The notes: generated from the letters alone by a model not told the origin. A DNA stretch of 64,000 nt from Candidatus Methanoperedens sp. BLZ2 (GCF_002487355.1 NZ_NTMG01000068.1:79720-143719), one strand, 5' to 3'; shown: positions 20,212-29,362, numbered from the stretch's first letter. Numbers and translations: made by a program.

Positions 20212-20388
20212 AATAGCCTGTGGGTCAGATATATTTTCAGAAGCATCAAGCATTTCTATTGCCACAATTTTGTTATCTTCCCCATAATCGATTATGAGAC
20301 CTTCCCGAATCTCATCGCTTTCTTTGACAGCCATTTCCCTTAGAATCAAAGTGAGTGAATCGGTTTGTGGGTCATATATTATTTTCAT
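20164..20388 (-). CDS. DUF2283 family protein
   Basis: 74 residues: KIIYDPQTDSLTLIL, a glycine/aspartate turn (GLIIDYGEDNKIVAIEMLDAS) and a variable tail, which fits DUF2283. These small beta proteins often sit in toxin-antitoxin loci, mostly with RelE-like DUF4258 partners. Here the upstream neighbour is a Phd-like protein. The 3' end overlaps copy 2 of the repeated element on the other strand. Confidence 0.75.
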   Translation of the reverse strand: MKIIYDPQTDSLTLILREMAVKESDEIREGLIIDYGEDNKIVAIEMLDASENISDPQAILYEIKGQKAAHKAIA

Positions 20389-20429
20389 TTTGATCCTTGT
20401 TTATATGTGAAGAACAATAAAGATAAGTT

Positions 20430-20621
20430 CTAAATCCCCAGTTCTTCAGCTAATTCTTCAAAATCCCTGGCTTTTGTGCCATCTTTCGTACCTTTTTCAA
20501 GCTGTTCCATGATATAGATATCCGACAGAACTTCAATGGTTTCCTTCATAGATTCATATTCATCTGTTGATATTGTAATCCATCCTGATTGATGTTTTCC
20601 AATTGCGGACACTGTAGCCAT
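20430..20621 (-). CDS. Phd/YefM-like antitoxin candidate
   Basis: 63 residues. The central ISTDEYESMKETIEVLSDIYIMEQLEKG and the C-terminal DFEELAEELGI match the C-terminal toxin-binding half of type II antitoxins of the Phd/YefM group. It lies upstream of DUF2283 on the same strand with a 41-base gap. No RelE or Doc toxin is adjacent. Confidence 0.6.
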   Translation of the reverse strand: MATVSAIGKHQSGWITISTDEYESMKETIEVLSDIYIMEQLEKGTKDGTKARDFEELAEELGI

Positions 20622-20688
20622 TTCGATATCTTTATAGGATGGTTATCTATTTAAATCTTAATATGGGTTTTAACAAATATTGAAAATT

Positions 20689-20823
20689 ATGCCAGAAAAC
20701 AACAAAACCGAAGAATTCCTCAAGAAACTCGCGCCCTGCATCGAGCGCAGCGACCTGGATGCATGTGTGGAGGAGGCGGCGCGGATGGCAGGGGAGATGG
20801 AGATATGGGCGGGGGAATTTTAA
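20689..20823 (+). CDS. Copy 3 of the short coding element (44 residues)
   Basis: The best-preserved copy: an ATG at 20689, NNKTEEFLKKLAPCIERSD, then LDACVEEAARMAGEME, and a stop at 20821-20823. It is one compact helical unit with two cysteines. Since all three copies stop resembling each other after ~40 codons, the element may be the repeated 5' end of a larger gene. It overlaps the first possible start of the TatD-like gene. Confidence 0.45.
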   Translation: MPENNKTEEFLKKLAPCIERSDLDACVEEAARMAGEMEIWAGEF

Positions 20824-21665
20824 TCTTGACCCTCCCCATCCTCGACAACCACATGCACCTCAACCCCTCAGGCCGATGCCTTGACGCAGTCCGCGAATTC
20901 GCGCGCGCGGGCGGCACGCATATAGTTCTTGTCTCACTCCCGCCCTGGTCACTGGGTATCGATATTAACTCACCCGAAGATTACAGGAAAGTATTTGATA
21001 AAATCCTGAAAATCGCCCGGCGTGCCCAGGAAGCTGAAAAAGTAAAAGTTTTTGTGGTTCTTGGCGTGCATCCTGCCGAACTTACGAAATACTACGGGCG
21101 CCTTGGCCTTTCGCGCTCTGTTGAGATAATGAGGGGCGGGCTTGAGATTGCGCGCAAATATGTGGTTGAAGGACGGGCTGTTGGATTAAAATCCGGGCGC
21201 CCGCATTATGAAGTTGAGCCCGGAATCTGGGATGCATCAAATGATATAATGCGCTACGGTTTTGAGCTTGCAAAGGATGCAGGATGCGCTGTGCAGCTTC
21301 ATACAGAAAGCGCGACAGAAGAAGGGCTCGCCGGGATCGCGGGAATTGCAAGAAGCGTGGGATTGCCTGATGGAAGAGTAATCAAGCACTTTTCACCGCC
21401 CATGGTTAAAATATGCGAAAAACATGGAATTTTTCCCAGCGTCCTGGCGGGTGAAAATGCGATTGAAACAGCCCTTGGCGAGGGAACACGTTTCATGATG
21501 GAAACCGATTACATCGATGACCTTGAAAGACCAGGGTCTGTGTTGGGACCAAAAACAGTCCCAAGAAGGACAAAACAACTCATTGGAAAATGGGGAGAGG
21601 ATGTATTCTGGAAGGTCCACAAAGAAAACCCGGAGAAAGTGTATGGCGTGGAGATCGATATATAG
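20805..21665 (+). CDS. TatD-like metal-dependent hydrolase
   Basis: About 286 residues. An amidohydrolase-fold protein of the archaeal TatD group: ILDNHMHLNPSGR (first metal HxH), VLGVHPAEL, GLKSGRPHYE, QLHTES, VIKHFSP and METDYIDD (final aspartate). TatD-type enzymes are metal-dependent nucleases or phosphoesterases; the substrate is unknown. The frame opens earlier (20763) through a repeated element, so I favour ATG 20805 (GGAG upstream) or TTG 20826, right before the conserved domain. It converges with the next gene, one base apart. Confidence 0.78.
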   Translation: MGGGILILTLPILDNHMHLNPSGRCLDAVREFARAGGTHIVLVSLPPWSLGIDINSPEDYRKVFDKILKIARRAQEAEKVKVFVVLGVHPAELTKYYGRLGLSRSVEIMRGGLEIARKYVVEGRAVGLKSGRPHYEVEPGIWDASNDIMRYGFELAKDAGCAVQLHTESATEEGLAGIAGIARSVGLPDGRVIKHFSPPMVKICEKHGIFPSVLAGENAIETALGEGTRFMMETDYIDDLERPGSVLGPKTVPRRTKQLIGKWGEDVFWKVHKENPEKVYGVEIDI

Positions 21666-21666
21666 G

Positions 21667-22707
21667 TTAAGTTGAAGAATACAATAAAATCATGGACTCT
21701 CCTTTGAATTCCGGGACTTTGAAATCCCTTGAAATTATTTTACCAGTACCCAGGATCAATTGTACCGTTCCCCTTTCATAAGAATAAAGCTCCTGTTTTG
21801 TCGATGACAGGTTGATCGTGATAATTCCCACATCACCCTTTTTTAGTATTGTATTCCCTTTTCCGGTCTTTTTCCCTTCATAATAAAAATGCGATTCATC
21901 AGCATTTGTACCGTATTCCAACGTTGATGAGATCTTTTTGTCTATAAACTTCACTGTTATGGAATTAAAATTGAAATCCAGATCCATTGCCTCAAGATAT
22001 ATGGAAAGGCCAGTAATAGGACCTCTGGATATATTTTTTCTTTCTCCTGCAATAGAGGTGATATATAAATTAGAGGATATATCAGTTATGTCTTCCTCAC
22101 CACTTGACATGGATTTTTGATATAAATTATCCACTGATGTGACCAATTTATTGCTTGAAAATACTAAAATAATTATAATAATAGCAATAACAAAAAAAAC
22201 AAGGGTTTTTCGATTTACAAATTCACTTAAAAAATTCTCACGATGTTTCACGTCCATGAAAATCAAATTGAAGTCAAATATGAGTGATTTCAATAAGACT
22301 ATCGATGGGAGAAAAAGAATTATTATGAACAATATCAAAACGACTTCCGGATAAGCTCCTCCTGATGTTACATTTCCGATTATGAAAATTGCAGTAGCTA
22401 TTATAATATTTGAAATGCTGGATATAAGTTCTAATGTGATCTTATCAATTAGTTTTATTTCTACAAAATTCGGGTCCTCTTTGCTTTCGTCGTTTTCAAA
22501 TTTAACGGAATTAACATCCAGGATCAGGTTTCTCAGGAAAAAAATAAAAGCGATAAGAAAAATCCCGATAATTACTGATGGAATAAATATATTATCGTCA
22601 AACCAGCTATAAATACTGGCATAAATAAGTATTATAACAGCAATAAAGAAAGACAGGCTGGCATAAAGTTCCAGTGCGACCTTATATCTTAAAGATATTT
22701 TTATCAT
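21667..22707 (-). CDS. Membrane protein with archaellin-like C-terminal domain
   Basis: 346 residues. Five hydrophobic segments fill ~10-190 (pairs near 12-60, 95-145 and 168-186), and the last ~145 residues are beta-rich. That tail (residues ~215-345) has the rhythm of archaellin/pilin surface domains: SIYLEAMDLDFNFNSITVKFID, then ILKKGDVGIITINLSS, then TVQLILGTGKII. It may be an archaellum or pilus related envelope protein; no such genes are adjacent. The family assignment is inference. Confidence 0.55.
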   Translation of the reverse strand: MIKISLRYKVALELYASLSFFIAVIILIYASIYSWFDDNIFIPSVIIGIFLIAFIFFLRNLILDVNSVKFENDESKEDPNFVEIKLIDKITLELISSISNIIIATAIFIIGNVTSGGAYPEVVLILFIIILFLPSIVLLKSLIFDFNLIFMDVKHRENFLSEFVNRKTLVFFVIAIIIIILVFSSNKLVTSVDNLYQKSMSSGEEDITDISSNLYITSIAGERKNISRGPITGLSIYLEAMDLDFNFNSITVKFIDKKISSTLEYGTNADESHFYYEGKKTGKGNTILKKGDVGIITINLSSTKQELYSYERGTVQLILGTGKIISRDFKVPEFKGESMILLYSST

Positions 22708-22875
22708 ATTTTTTGCTGGTTCTTTTGAATTGCATTTTATTCAATATGAACCACGTTTATATACGCATATATAGAATACTTATTATATATTTCTTTTTTC
22801 CGCCTAATTTATCTTTGATGATGAAATCATTCCGTAAATTATAATGCTATCCTCTTAGAATTAAACAACCTCAAT

Positions 22876-24099
22876 ATGACCAGGGACTACCTCACTGTCG
22901 ATGACATTAATACAAAAGGGAAGACGGTTCTATGCAGGCTTGACCTTAACTCGCCAATGGATCCGAACGGGATCATTCTTGATGACAGCCGGTTCAGGAG
23001 CCACCATATAACCTTGAAGGAACTGGAAAACTCAAAAGTTGTAATACTTTCCCACCAGAGCCGACCCGGAAAGAGCGATTTTACCACGATGGAGCCTCAT
23101 GCAAGGCTATTGTCAAAATTGATGAAGCGTAATATTAATTATATTGATGATATTTTTGGTTCACATGCTATTGATACTATAAAAAAAATGAGTAAGGGCG
23201 ATATAATCCTGCTTGAAAATACGCGTTTCTATTCGGAAGAATCGATTGAACGCGCGCCAAAAGACCATAAGAAAACCCATATGGTAAGGCGCCTTGCTGC
23301 TGTTTGTGATATATTTCTGAACGATGCATTCTCGGTATCCCACAGGTCGCATCTTTCCGTAACAGGTTTTACAGAATCATTACCAAGTATAGCTGGAAGA
23401 ATTATGGAAAAAGAAATTGATTCATTAAACAGGGGATTATCATGCAGCGAGCGCCCGTGCGTCTATGTTCTTGGGGGAACAAAAGTTGATGATTCTATAA
23501 AAGTCACAAAAAACGTGCTTGAGCGGGGATGTGCAGACAGGGTGCTTGTTACAGGGGTTGTAGCTAATGTGTTCCTGGCAGCTTCCGGAGTAAATATCGG
23601 AGATGCGAATATTAATTTTATCGATAAGCAGGGTTACCTGCCCCAGATAGACATAGCAAAAAGTCTTCTCAAACGTTTCCCGGAGAATATCGGTCTTCCT
23701 GTAGATGTTGCATTGAATAAGAATGATGAACGCATCGAAGAAAAAATAAGTAACCTGAGGCCTGAATTGCCTATCCACGATATCGGTATAGAAACAATGG
23801 TCAAATTCTCACAGGAAATAAGTGATGCCAAAACCGTAGTAATGAATGGGCCTGCGGGCGTATTTGAAAATGAACCTTTCGCCCTGGGAACTCGTGAACT
23901 AATCAAGGCAGGATCGAAATCGGGTTTCTCCGTGATAGGAGGCGGTCATATAGCGGCAGCAGCAGAACAGATGGGTATTTCAGACAAGTTCTCCCACGTA
24001 AGTACAGGTGGAGGCGCCTGTATTGATTTCCTGGCCGGTGAAAAACTGCCAGGTATTGAGGCATTAAAGGATGCTGCAAGGAAATACAGGCAAAAATAG
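22876..24099 (+). CDS. pgk: Phosphoglycerate kinase
   Basis: 407 residues, the archaeal length. Conserved segments: VLCRLDLNSPMD, SHQSRPG, LENTRFYSEE, FLNDAFSVSHRSHLSVTGF, VLGGTKVDDSIKV, MNGPAGVFE, and the nucleotide-binding GGGHIAAAAEQMG with STGGGACIDFLAGE. It interconverts 1,3-bisphosphoglycerate and 3-phosphoglycerate in glycolysis/gluconeogenesis. The 3' end overlaps the next gene by 29 bases. Confidence 0.95.
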   Translation: MTRDYLTVDDINTKGKTVLCRLDLNSPMDPNGIILDDSRFRSHHITLKELENSKVVILSHQSRPGKSDFTTMEPHARLLSKLMKRNINYIDDIFGSHAIDTIKKMSKGDIILLENTRFYSEESIERAPKDHKKTHMVRRLAAVCDIFLNDAFSVSHRSHLSVTGFTESLPSIAGRIMEKEIDSLNRGLSCSERPCVYVLGGTKVDDSIKVTKNVLERGCADRVLVTGVVANVFLAASGVNIGDANINFIDKQGYLPQIDIAKSLLKRFPENIGLPVDVALNKNDERIEEKISNLRPELPIHDIGIETMVKFSQEISDAKTVVMNGPAGVFENEPFALGTRELIKAGSKSGFSVIGGGHIAAAAEQMGISDKFSHVSTGGGACIDFLAGEKLPGIEALKDAARKYRQK

Positions 24100-24694
24100 C
24101 GTTACAGGTTTTGATTTCACAGGCAATATGACCTTGCTTGTGGATGATATTGTTAAAACACATCCTTTTTTCAAACATATTAAGGTTAAGAATATTCTTA
24201 TTGCAATGTCTCCTTCAAATGGCAACAGGAATGGGGTTGTTGCAAAACTGCGGCCTATGCTTTTTGAAGGAGGTTCAAGAACAAAAACCGTCAGGAGAAT
24301 TGAATATGCAGCGCCGGAAGTTATGATAAATGGAACAAATATCCTGTACATTGTCTATTTTCATTTACCGCGTTTCCTGAATCACGGGGATCAAAAGACA
24401 AAACTGGTGACCGTTCTGCACGAATTGCATCACATTTCTCCTTTATTTAATGGTGATATAAGGCGGTATTCAGGAAAAAATTATGCTCACGGCAATTCAC
24501 GCAAGGATTTCGATAGTCTGGTAAGTATTTATACTGACGAATATATCCATGCTACAGCCCATCCTGAGTTAAGCATTTTTCTAAAATTTAAATATAATGA
24601 ACTTAAGCGCAAATACGGGGCGATCTATGGGGATATGATACGTATTCCGCGTTCAAAAAATGTATCTTTTCAAAAACCCATGGGAAACATTTAA
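24071..24694 (+). CDS. Putative zinc metallopeptidase
   Basis: 207 residues. A zinc site HELHH (~H118-H122) lies in TVLHELHHISPLF, followed by a conserved RYSGKNYAHGNSRKDFD segment that could supply the third ligand. The N-terminal FDFTGNMTLLVDDIVKTHP favours the upstream ATG at 24071 even though it overlaps pgk by 29 bases. It resembles uncharacterised predicted metallopeptidases of the COG4900 type. Co-transcription with pgk is likely. Confidence 0.65.
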   Translation: MLQGNTGKNSVTGFDFTGNMTLLVDDIVKTHPFFKHIKVKNILIAMSPSNGNRNGVVAKLRPMLFEGGSRTKTVRRIEYAAPEVMINGTNILYIVYFHLPRFLNHGDQKTKLVTVLHELHHISPLFNGDIRRYSGKNYAHGNSRKDFDSLVSIYTDEYIHATAHPELSIFLKFKYNELKRKYGAIYGDMIRIPRSKNVSFQKPMGNI

Positions 24695-24719
24695 CACTTC
24701 AAGATATTATTAACCCAAG

Positions 24720-25676
24720 ATGAAGAAGCTTCATTTATTCATTCAAATCATTATTGGTGTATCCATTATTGCTTTTATTTTGAATAAACTGAACCTGAAT
24801 GAGATATTTGAGGTTCTAAAAAAAACCGATTTAAGCTATTTCATCATGGCATGCCTCTCATACCTTTTCCTGGATTTGATACTTGCATTACGTTTATCTT
24901 ATCTGCTTAAAAAAATAGGGCACGAAATGAAATTAAAGGACGTTTTTCTTTCACATATGGGAGGAATGATTATTGGAGATATAACCCCTGGAAGAAGCGG
25001 TTATTTTTTAACACCTTTAATATTAAGAAAAAAATCTGGCGTTCCTATTACAGAAGGAATGGCATGCATTTTTGCTCCACAGGGGATTGAATTCATCCTT
25101 AAGGTCGCAGGGGCTGTTGCAGCTATAATTTATTTATCTTTTTATTTGAATATTGAAAAAAATTTCATTATTTATGCAGGAATAGGTTCGGTAATTCTCC
25201 TGGTTGTCGGGATATTAATGCTATTGGTATCATGGAATAATGAAAAAATGACATCAAAGTTCCTGGTTAGGATCCCTTTTCTTAACAAATTTACTGAAAA
25301 TCTCTCTTCTTTTAAAGATAGAAGCATCCTGATCAAGGACAGCTTAAATATAATCTTGATATTATATACGATGGGATGGATATTTGCTGCATTGCAGTGG
25401 TACTTTTTAGGAAAAGCTATCGGGATTGAAATTTCATTTTTTATTTTTTTCTTGCTTCATCCCCTTATTACAATCCTGATGTTTGTTCCATTATCACCCG
25501 CTGGCCTGGGGCTTATGGAAGGAGGAATAATCCTTGTATTTTCGTTTTTTGGAATTTCACCGGCTCTGGGAATGGCCTTCTCAGTTCTGGTAAGAGTCAG
25601 TATTTTAGTTGTTGATATAATTGGTTTGAAGACTGTAATTAGTGTATCAGGAAGAACGCAATCTGAAGAGTGGTAA
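24720..25676 (+). CDS. UPF0104/LPG-synthase-like membrane protein
   Basis: 318 residues with about eight membrane helices. It starts with LFIQIIIGVSIIAFILNKLN and carries the family marks GDITPGRSGYFLTPLILRKKSGVP (~80-103) and PLSPAGLGLMEGGIILVFS. This is the membrane region of lysylphosphatidylglycerol synthetase-like flippases (UPF0104), in archaea also the C-terminal half of AglD. Here the glycosyltransferase part is absent. Role in lipid or glycan handling is inferred. Confidence 0.8.
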   Translation: MKKLHLFIQIIIGVSIIAFILNKLNLNEIFEVLKKTDLSYFIMACLSYLFLDLILALRLSYLLKKIGHEMKLKDVFLSHMGGMIIGDITPGRSGYFLTPLILRKKSGVPITEGMACIFAPQGIEFILKVAGAVAAIIYLSFYLNIEKNFIIYAGIGSVILLVVGILMLLVSWNNEKMTSKFLVRIPFLNKFTENLSSFKDRSILIKDSLNIILILYTMGWIFAALQWYFLGKAIGIEISFFIFFLLHPLITILMFVPLSPAGLGLMEGGIILVFSFFGISPALGMAFSVLVRVSILVVDIIGLKTVISVSGRTQSEEW

Positions 25677-25713
25677 GGAATGAGTATTACTGATATGTAA
25701 TTACTTAATACAA

Positions 25714-25896
25714 TTATTCTCTCAATTCCGGCGGCAGCATGTTTGGAATACCATCGTCGATCGGATAATACTCTTTACATTTTCCGCAATAAAGCGTCCC
25801 TTTAACGATCTCTTTCTCATTCTCCTCTGTAACTTCAAGTACGAGGTCGCCTTTGCACATTGGACAGCACAGGATATCCATCAGATCTCTTTTCAT
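25714..25896 (-). CDS. Trm112-family zinc protein
   Basis: 60 residues with two zinc pairs, C-C-P-M-C (~10-14) and C-G-K-C (~37-40), and the closing YYPIDDGIPNMLP. Trm112 is a small activator that stabilises several tRNA and protein methyltransferases in archaea and eukaryotes; similar zinc proteins occur in bacteria. The partner is not encoded next to it. Confidence 0.82.
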   Translation of the reverse strand: MKRDLMDILCCPMCKGDLVLEVTEENEKEIVKGTLYCGKCKEYYPIDDGIPNMLPPELRE

Positions 25897-25993
25897 TATT
25901 ATTACACCTTTTATCCTTTAAACACCTTTTTTATTATCAAGCTATCGAATCAAATAATTTTTATTGCTTAAATGAGTATTTACATTGATCAAT

Positions 25994-26533
25994 ATGATAA
26001 GGACATTCATAGCTGTTGAGTTGCCTGATAAATTTATTCCTGAAATAAAAAAAATCGGATCTGCCCTGGATATGCCTGGAATAAAACTCGTTGAGCCAGA
26101 ACAGGTTCATATAACCCTGAAATTCCTGGGGGATATCAAGGAAAGTGATGTCGACTCCATTTTATCCGCGTTATCACAGATAAATTGCAGGCAATTCGAA
26201 GCGAAAATAAAAGAGGTGGGAGTGTTCCCGAAACTTGCTTATATAAAAGTTATATGGCTTGGGGCAGAAGGTAATTTTGATGTGCTGCATGACGAAGTTG
26301 AACGTGTACTTTCGCTGTTTAAATTCGAAAAAGATCACCATTTCTCGCCCCATGCAACCCTTGCCCGTGTTAAACAATTAAGGGACAAGTCCTTACTTCT
26401 TGGAAATTTGAAAAAATTGGAACATATAGATCTTGGCATGATGAATGTTGGATCCATTCTACTCAAGAAAAGTACACTGACACCAGCTGGTCCTGTATAT
26501 GAGACCCTGGGGGAAATAAGGCTTAAAGATTAA
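25994..26533 (+). CDS. thpR: RNA 2',3'-cyclic phosphodiesterase
   Basis: About 180 residues from the ATG at 25994 (a second start lies nine bases upstream). Begins RTFIAVELP and carries the two catalytic HxT motifs, HITLKFLGD (~39) and HATLARVK (~116), typical of 2H phosphoesterases (LigT/ThpR). It opens 2',3'-cyclic phosphates at RNA ends. Its length is that of the archaeal family. Confidence 0.9.
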   Translation: MIRTFIAVELPDKFIPEIKKIGSALDMPGIKLVEPEQVHITLKFLGDIKESDVDSILSALSQINCRQFEAKIKEVGVFPKLAYIKVIWLGAEGNFDVLHDEVERVLSLFKFEKDHHFSPHATLARVKQLRDKSLLLGNLKKLEHIDLGMMNVGSILLKKSTLTPAGPVYETLGEIRLKD

Positions 26534-26610
26534 TGCTTCACACGTTTTGTTCAATAAATCATATATACATACCACCTTAAGTATGACTTCAGTTTAGAAA
26601 AAGAGGCGTT

Positions 26611-27000
26611 ATGATTACTTCATTCGGTATGGATTTTGTTGACACATTCATGGTATTATACAATGCCGGGGCAGCATTCATAATAATATTCATGATAGGA
26701 CAAATTCTTATAATGATGCGCAAAGTGGACAAAGAATTGCTGAGGGCACGGTTATTCCTCAATAATTCGATAATCCAGAAGACCTGGATATATATTTCAA
26801 TAGCAGGCGCTTCATTTGCATTAAATAATGTATTCAAATTCATTATTAACTTTATATCAGAAGGAGAGATCCTCAATGTGTATCATCTGGCTGATCTTGC
26901 CCAGATGGTCTTTTTGATATCTTTCATATTGGCTGTACAAAACTGGTATGAATTTATTGGAAGTTTCAAGTCCAGAAAAGTAATCGAAATGTTTAATTAA
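26611..27000 (+). CDS. Small integral membrane protein (129 residues)
   Basis: Three to four membrane helices (~10-32, ~54-74, ~94-112) with a charged loop between the first two. Same length and arrangement as 15113-15502, with shared pattern around NNSIIQKTWIYISIAG. Probably co-transcribed with the BofA-like gene 21 bases downstream. Function unknown. Confidence 0.6.
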   Translation: MITSFGMDFVDTFMVLYNAGAAFIIIFMIGQILIMMRKVDKELLRARLFLNNSIIQKTWIYISIAGASFALNNVFKFIINFISEGEILNVYHLADLAQMVFLISFILAVQNWYEFIGSFKSRKVIEMFN

Positions 27001-27021
27001 AAGGAGAGCCACTTAACTACT

Positions 27022-27270
27022 GTGGCACTTGAAATTATAATCGTATTATTAGCGATAATAGGAGTTATTGTTGCATATTATTTATTAAAAACTGCGACTC
27101 ATCTCATAATAAATGCTGTGCTGGGGCTTATTATTCTTGTTGCTGCCAACGTAATTTTTAATCTCGGTATAAGTTATTCTCTTCCAGCATTACTTGTTTG
27201 CGCCTTTGCGGGAATTCCAGGTGCAATTATTGTAATAATACTCCATTTGTTCGGAGTGGCTTTTGTATAA
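27022..27270 (+). CDS. BofA-like membrane protein
   Basis: 82 residues, starting at GTG 27022 with AAGGAGAG upstream. Two to three helices with the SigK-BofA pattern: YYLLKTATHLIINAVLGLIILVAAN, then a loop and LPALLVCAFAGIPGAIIVIILHLFG. BofA inhibits sporulation sigma factor processing in Bacillus; archaeal homologues have no known role. Confidence 0.72.
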   Translation: MALEIIIVLLAIIGVIVAYYLLKTATHLIINAVLGLIILVAANVIFNLGISYSLPALLVCAFAGIPGAIIVIILHLFGVAFV

Positions 27271-27306
27271 GAAATTTAATATCCCCAGAGAATAATGAGA
27301 GGGCTC

Positions 27307-28080
27307 ATGAAGATCGTTGTTTCCATTGGTGGATCAGTTCTCGCAAAGGAATTGCAGCCTGAAAATTTTAAGAGCTATGCAAATGCGATTAAAGAGATTG
27401 GAAAGGATCACGCGGTGTTTATTGTTACGGGGGGAGGAAAAGCTGCGCGTGAATATATTGGAGTTGCGCGAGATCTTGGTTCTGATGAAGCCACCTGTGA
27501 TTTTATAGGTATTGATATTACGCGCATAAACGCCCGGCTTCTGATCGCAGCCATTGGCGATGCAGCCTATTATGAGCCTCCATTGAACTATAAAGAAGCA
27601 AGAACCGCAAGCTTGACCGGCAAAATAATAGTAATGGGAGGCGTAACTCCGGGACAGACTACTGATGCTGTTTCTGCTGTCCTTGCAGAATATATCGGCG
27701 CAGATATGCTCATAAACGCGACATCCATTGATGGTGTATATACGAGTGACCCGAAAAAGGACAAAGATGCAAAAAAATTTGGAACCATGACGCCTCATCA
27801 GCTTATTGAAATCATAATGAAGACTGAAATGGTTGCAGGAGCCAATTCCCCGATAGACCTTCTGGCAGCAAAGATCATCGAACGAAGTAATATTAAAACC
27901 ATTATACTTAGTGGAGAGAATCCGCAAAATATCATTGATGCGGTTAGTGGAAAACATAACGGGACAGTCATAGGGAAGGACAAAAAAGTAAAAGTTAAAC
28001 CAGGGCAAAAACAAAAGACTGAATTCGAAAAAGATGCCTGCAACCTTGGTTATTACAGTGATGTCGGTTGCGACAAATGA
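27307..28080 (+). CDS. pyrH: UMP kinase with C-terminal extension
   Basis: Archaeal UMP kinase of the amino-acid-kinase fold: IVVSIGGSVLA, FIVTGGGKAAREYI, VMGGVTPGQTTDAVSAVLAEYIGADMLINATSIDGVYTSDPKKD. It phosphorylates UMP for pyrimidine nucleotide synthesis. I prefer the ATG at 27307 (GAGGG upstream) over 27295. After the normal end near SGKHNGTVIG there is an extra basic tail of about 35 residues with two cysteines (DACNLGYYSDVGC), unusual for the family; it may be a local addition. Confidence 0.9.
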   Translation: MKIVVSIGGSVLAKELQPENFKSYANAIKEIGKDHAVFIVTGGGKAAREYIGVARDLGSDEATCDFIGIDITRINARLLIAAIGDAAYYEPPLNYKEARTASLTGKIIVMGGVTPGQTTDAVSAVLAEYIGADMLINATSIDGVYTSDPKKDKDAKKFGTMTPHQLIEIIMKTEMVAGANSPIDLLAAKIIERSNIKTIILSGENPQNIIDAVSGKHNGTVIGKDKKVKVKPGQKQKTEFEKDACNLGYYSDVGCDK

Positions 28081-28120
28081 TTATTAATTAACTTATCTGA
28101 AAAAAGGAACGTGAAAAATT

Positions 28121-28975
28121 ATGTTTGAAAATGTATTCAAAGGTTTCTCCTTTATAAAGGAGAGTTTCAGCTTAATAGGCAAAGATGCAGATGTCATTAA
28201 ACCTTCATTCTATTCAATATTCGTAGGGGTGTTTTTTACTATATTTTCAGTTATTATCATGCTTTTCCTTGAATCGGGCTTGAAGCTTGGAAATATATTT
28301 TATCTCTTTGCCTTTCTTGTTTTACTCGGAAATTATTTCATCTCATACTTCTTCACAGGAATGACAGCGTTTCTTGTTTATGATTATTTTAAAGACGGCG
28401 ATGCTACTATGTCAGAGGCATGGGCTGCAACAGAGAAAAATAAGTTTACTATATTATATCTTGCAGTAATTTCAGCTATTGTCAATATAATCCTGGGAGT
28501 ATTAAGAGGCAAGGCGCAAAGAGGACAAGGTGCAATTGGAGTTGGGGGTTTATCCGGTATGATCCTGGGATTTATAGAAAAAGCCTGGACTGTTGGCACT
28601 CATTTCATGATCCCTGCAATAGTTATTGAAGACAGGGAGCTTGGAAGCGCTGTAGAAAGAACAACCCAGATCATCAAAAGGAATCTTCTTCCCATAGGAG
28701 TTGGTGAAATAGCGGTAGGACTTGTTACAGGAATTATTTCGTTCATCGGCATTATAATTGCAATCTTTATCGGTTTCTCATTGGTCAATATCGCAGGTCC
28801 GATAATAGCATTATTATTGGCAGCCATTTTGATCGTCATTGTGATCGCGCTTTCCATGTATGTCACGACAACATACCATACATGCCTTTTCCTGTGGGCA
28901 AGGAATGTTGAAGTAGCCCCGGGAAGCTCAATAAAACCTCCGGCGCCGATTGCGAATGCTCTGGGGATCAGGTAA
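28121..28975 (+). CDS. DUF6159-like membrane protein
   Basis: 284 residues. The N terminus (FKGFSFIKESFSLIGKDADVIKPSFYSIFVG) is the family hallmark, followed by six membrane helices and a cytoplasmic loop. The segment MIPAIVIEDRELGSAVERTTQIIKRN resembles matching loops in the proteins at 51854 and 52611. It has an AAGGAACGTG ribosome site. Function unknown; a membrane insertion or transport role is only a guess. Confidence 0.7.
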   Translation: MFENVFKGFSFIKESFSLIGKDADVIKPSFYSIFVGVFFTIFSVIIMLFLESGLKLGNIFYLFAFLVLLGNYFISYFFTGMTAFLVYDYFKDGDATMSEAWAATEKNKFTILYLAVISAIVNIILGVLRGKAQRGQGAIGVGGLSGMILGFIEKAWTVGTHFMIPAIVIEDRELGSAVERTTQIIKRNLLPIGVGEIAVGLVTGIISFIGIIIAIFIGFSLVNIAGPIIALLLAAILIVIVIALSMYVTTTYHTCLFLWARNVEVAPGSSIKPPAPIANALGIR

Positions 28976-29362
28976 AGGTAAAAAATATTTAATGGAGTAA
29001 AGAGAGCCCCGGGGGCAGGTCTGGAATGGGATGGAGAGGGTGTGCATGTCTCTTCCAGTGCAAGCATAATGGTGCTTTGGGTTATGGGTTGATCCAGCAA
29101 TCAAGATGCCTAAATAGGGTTTTATTGAATTAACTAATTATTGAACGATAAAAAACTAAAAAATGCTATAATATACCGTATAATTGATTTTAAAACCTTA
29201 ATAACTGTATAAACTTTCAGTATACTTATATCAATCGCAGATAGACGAATATCTGTGATAATCTGTATGATGATGATGTTTTGCGCACATAATGCGGAGA
29301 ATCTAAAAATGAAAAATTGAAAATTGAAACTGTTGAAAAAAAATTGGTAACCTTGAGGATTC
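28976..29362. other. 387-base gap, no gene recognised
   Basis: The first ~110 bases are GC-richer than their surroundings (28998-29085, GAGAGCCCCGGGGGC onwards) and could be a relic of coding or structured sequence; the rest is AT-rich. No tRNA or clear promoter seen apart from general AT-richness. Confidence 0.3.
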
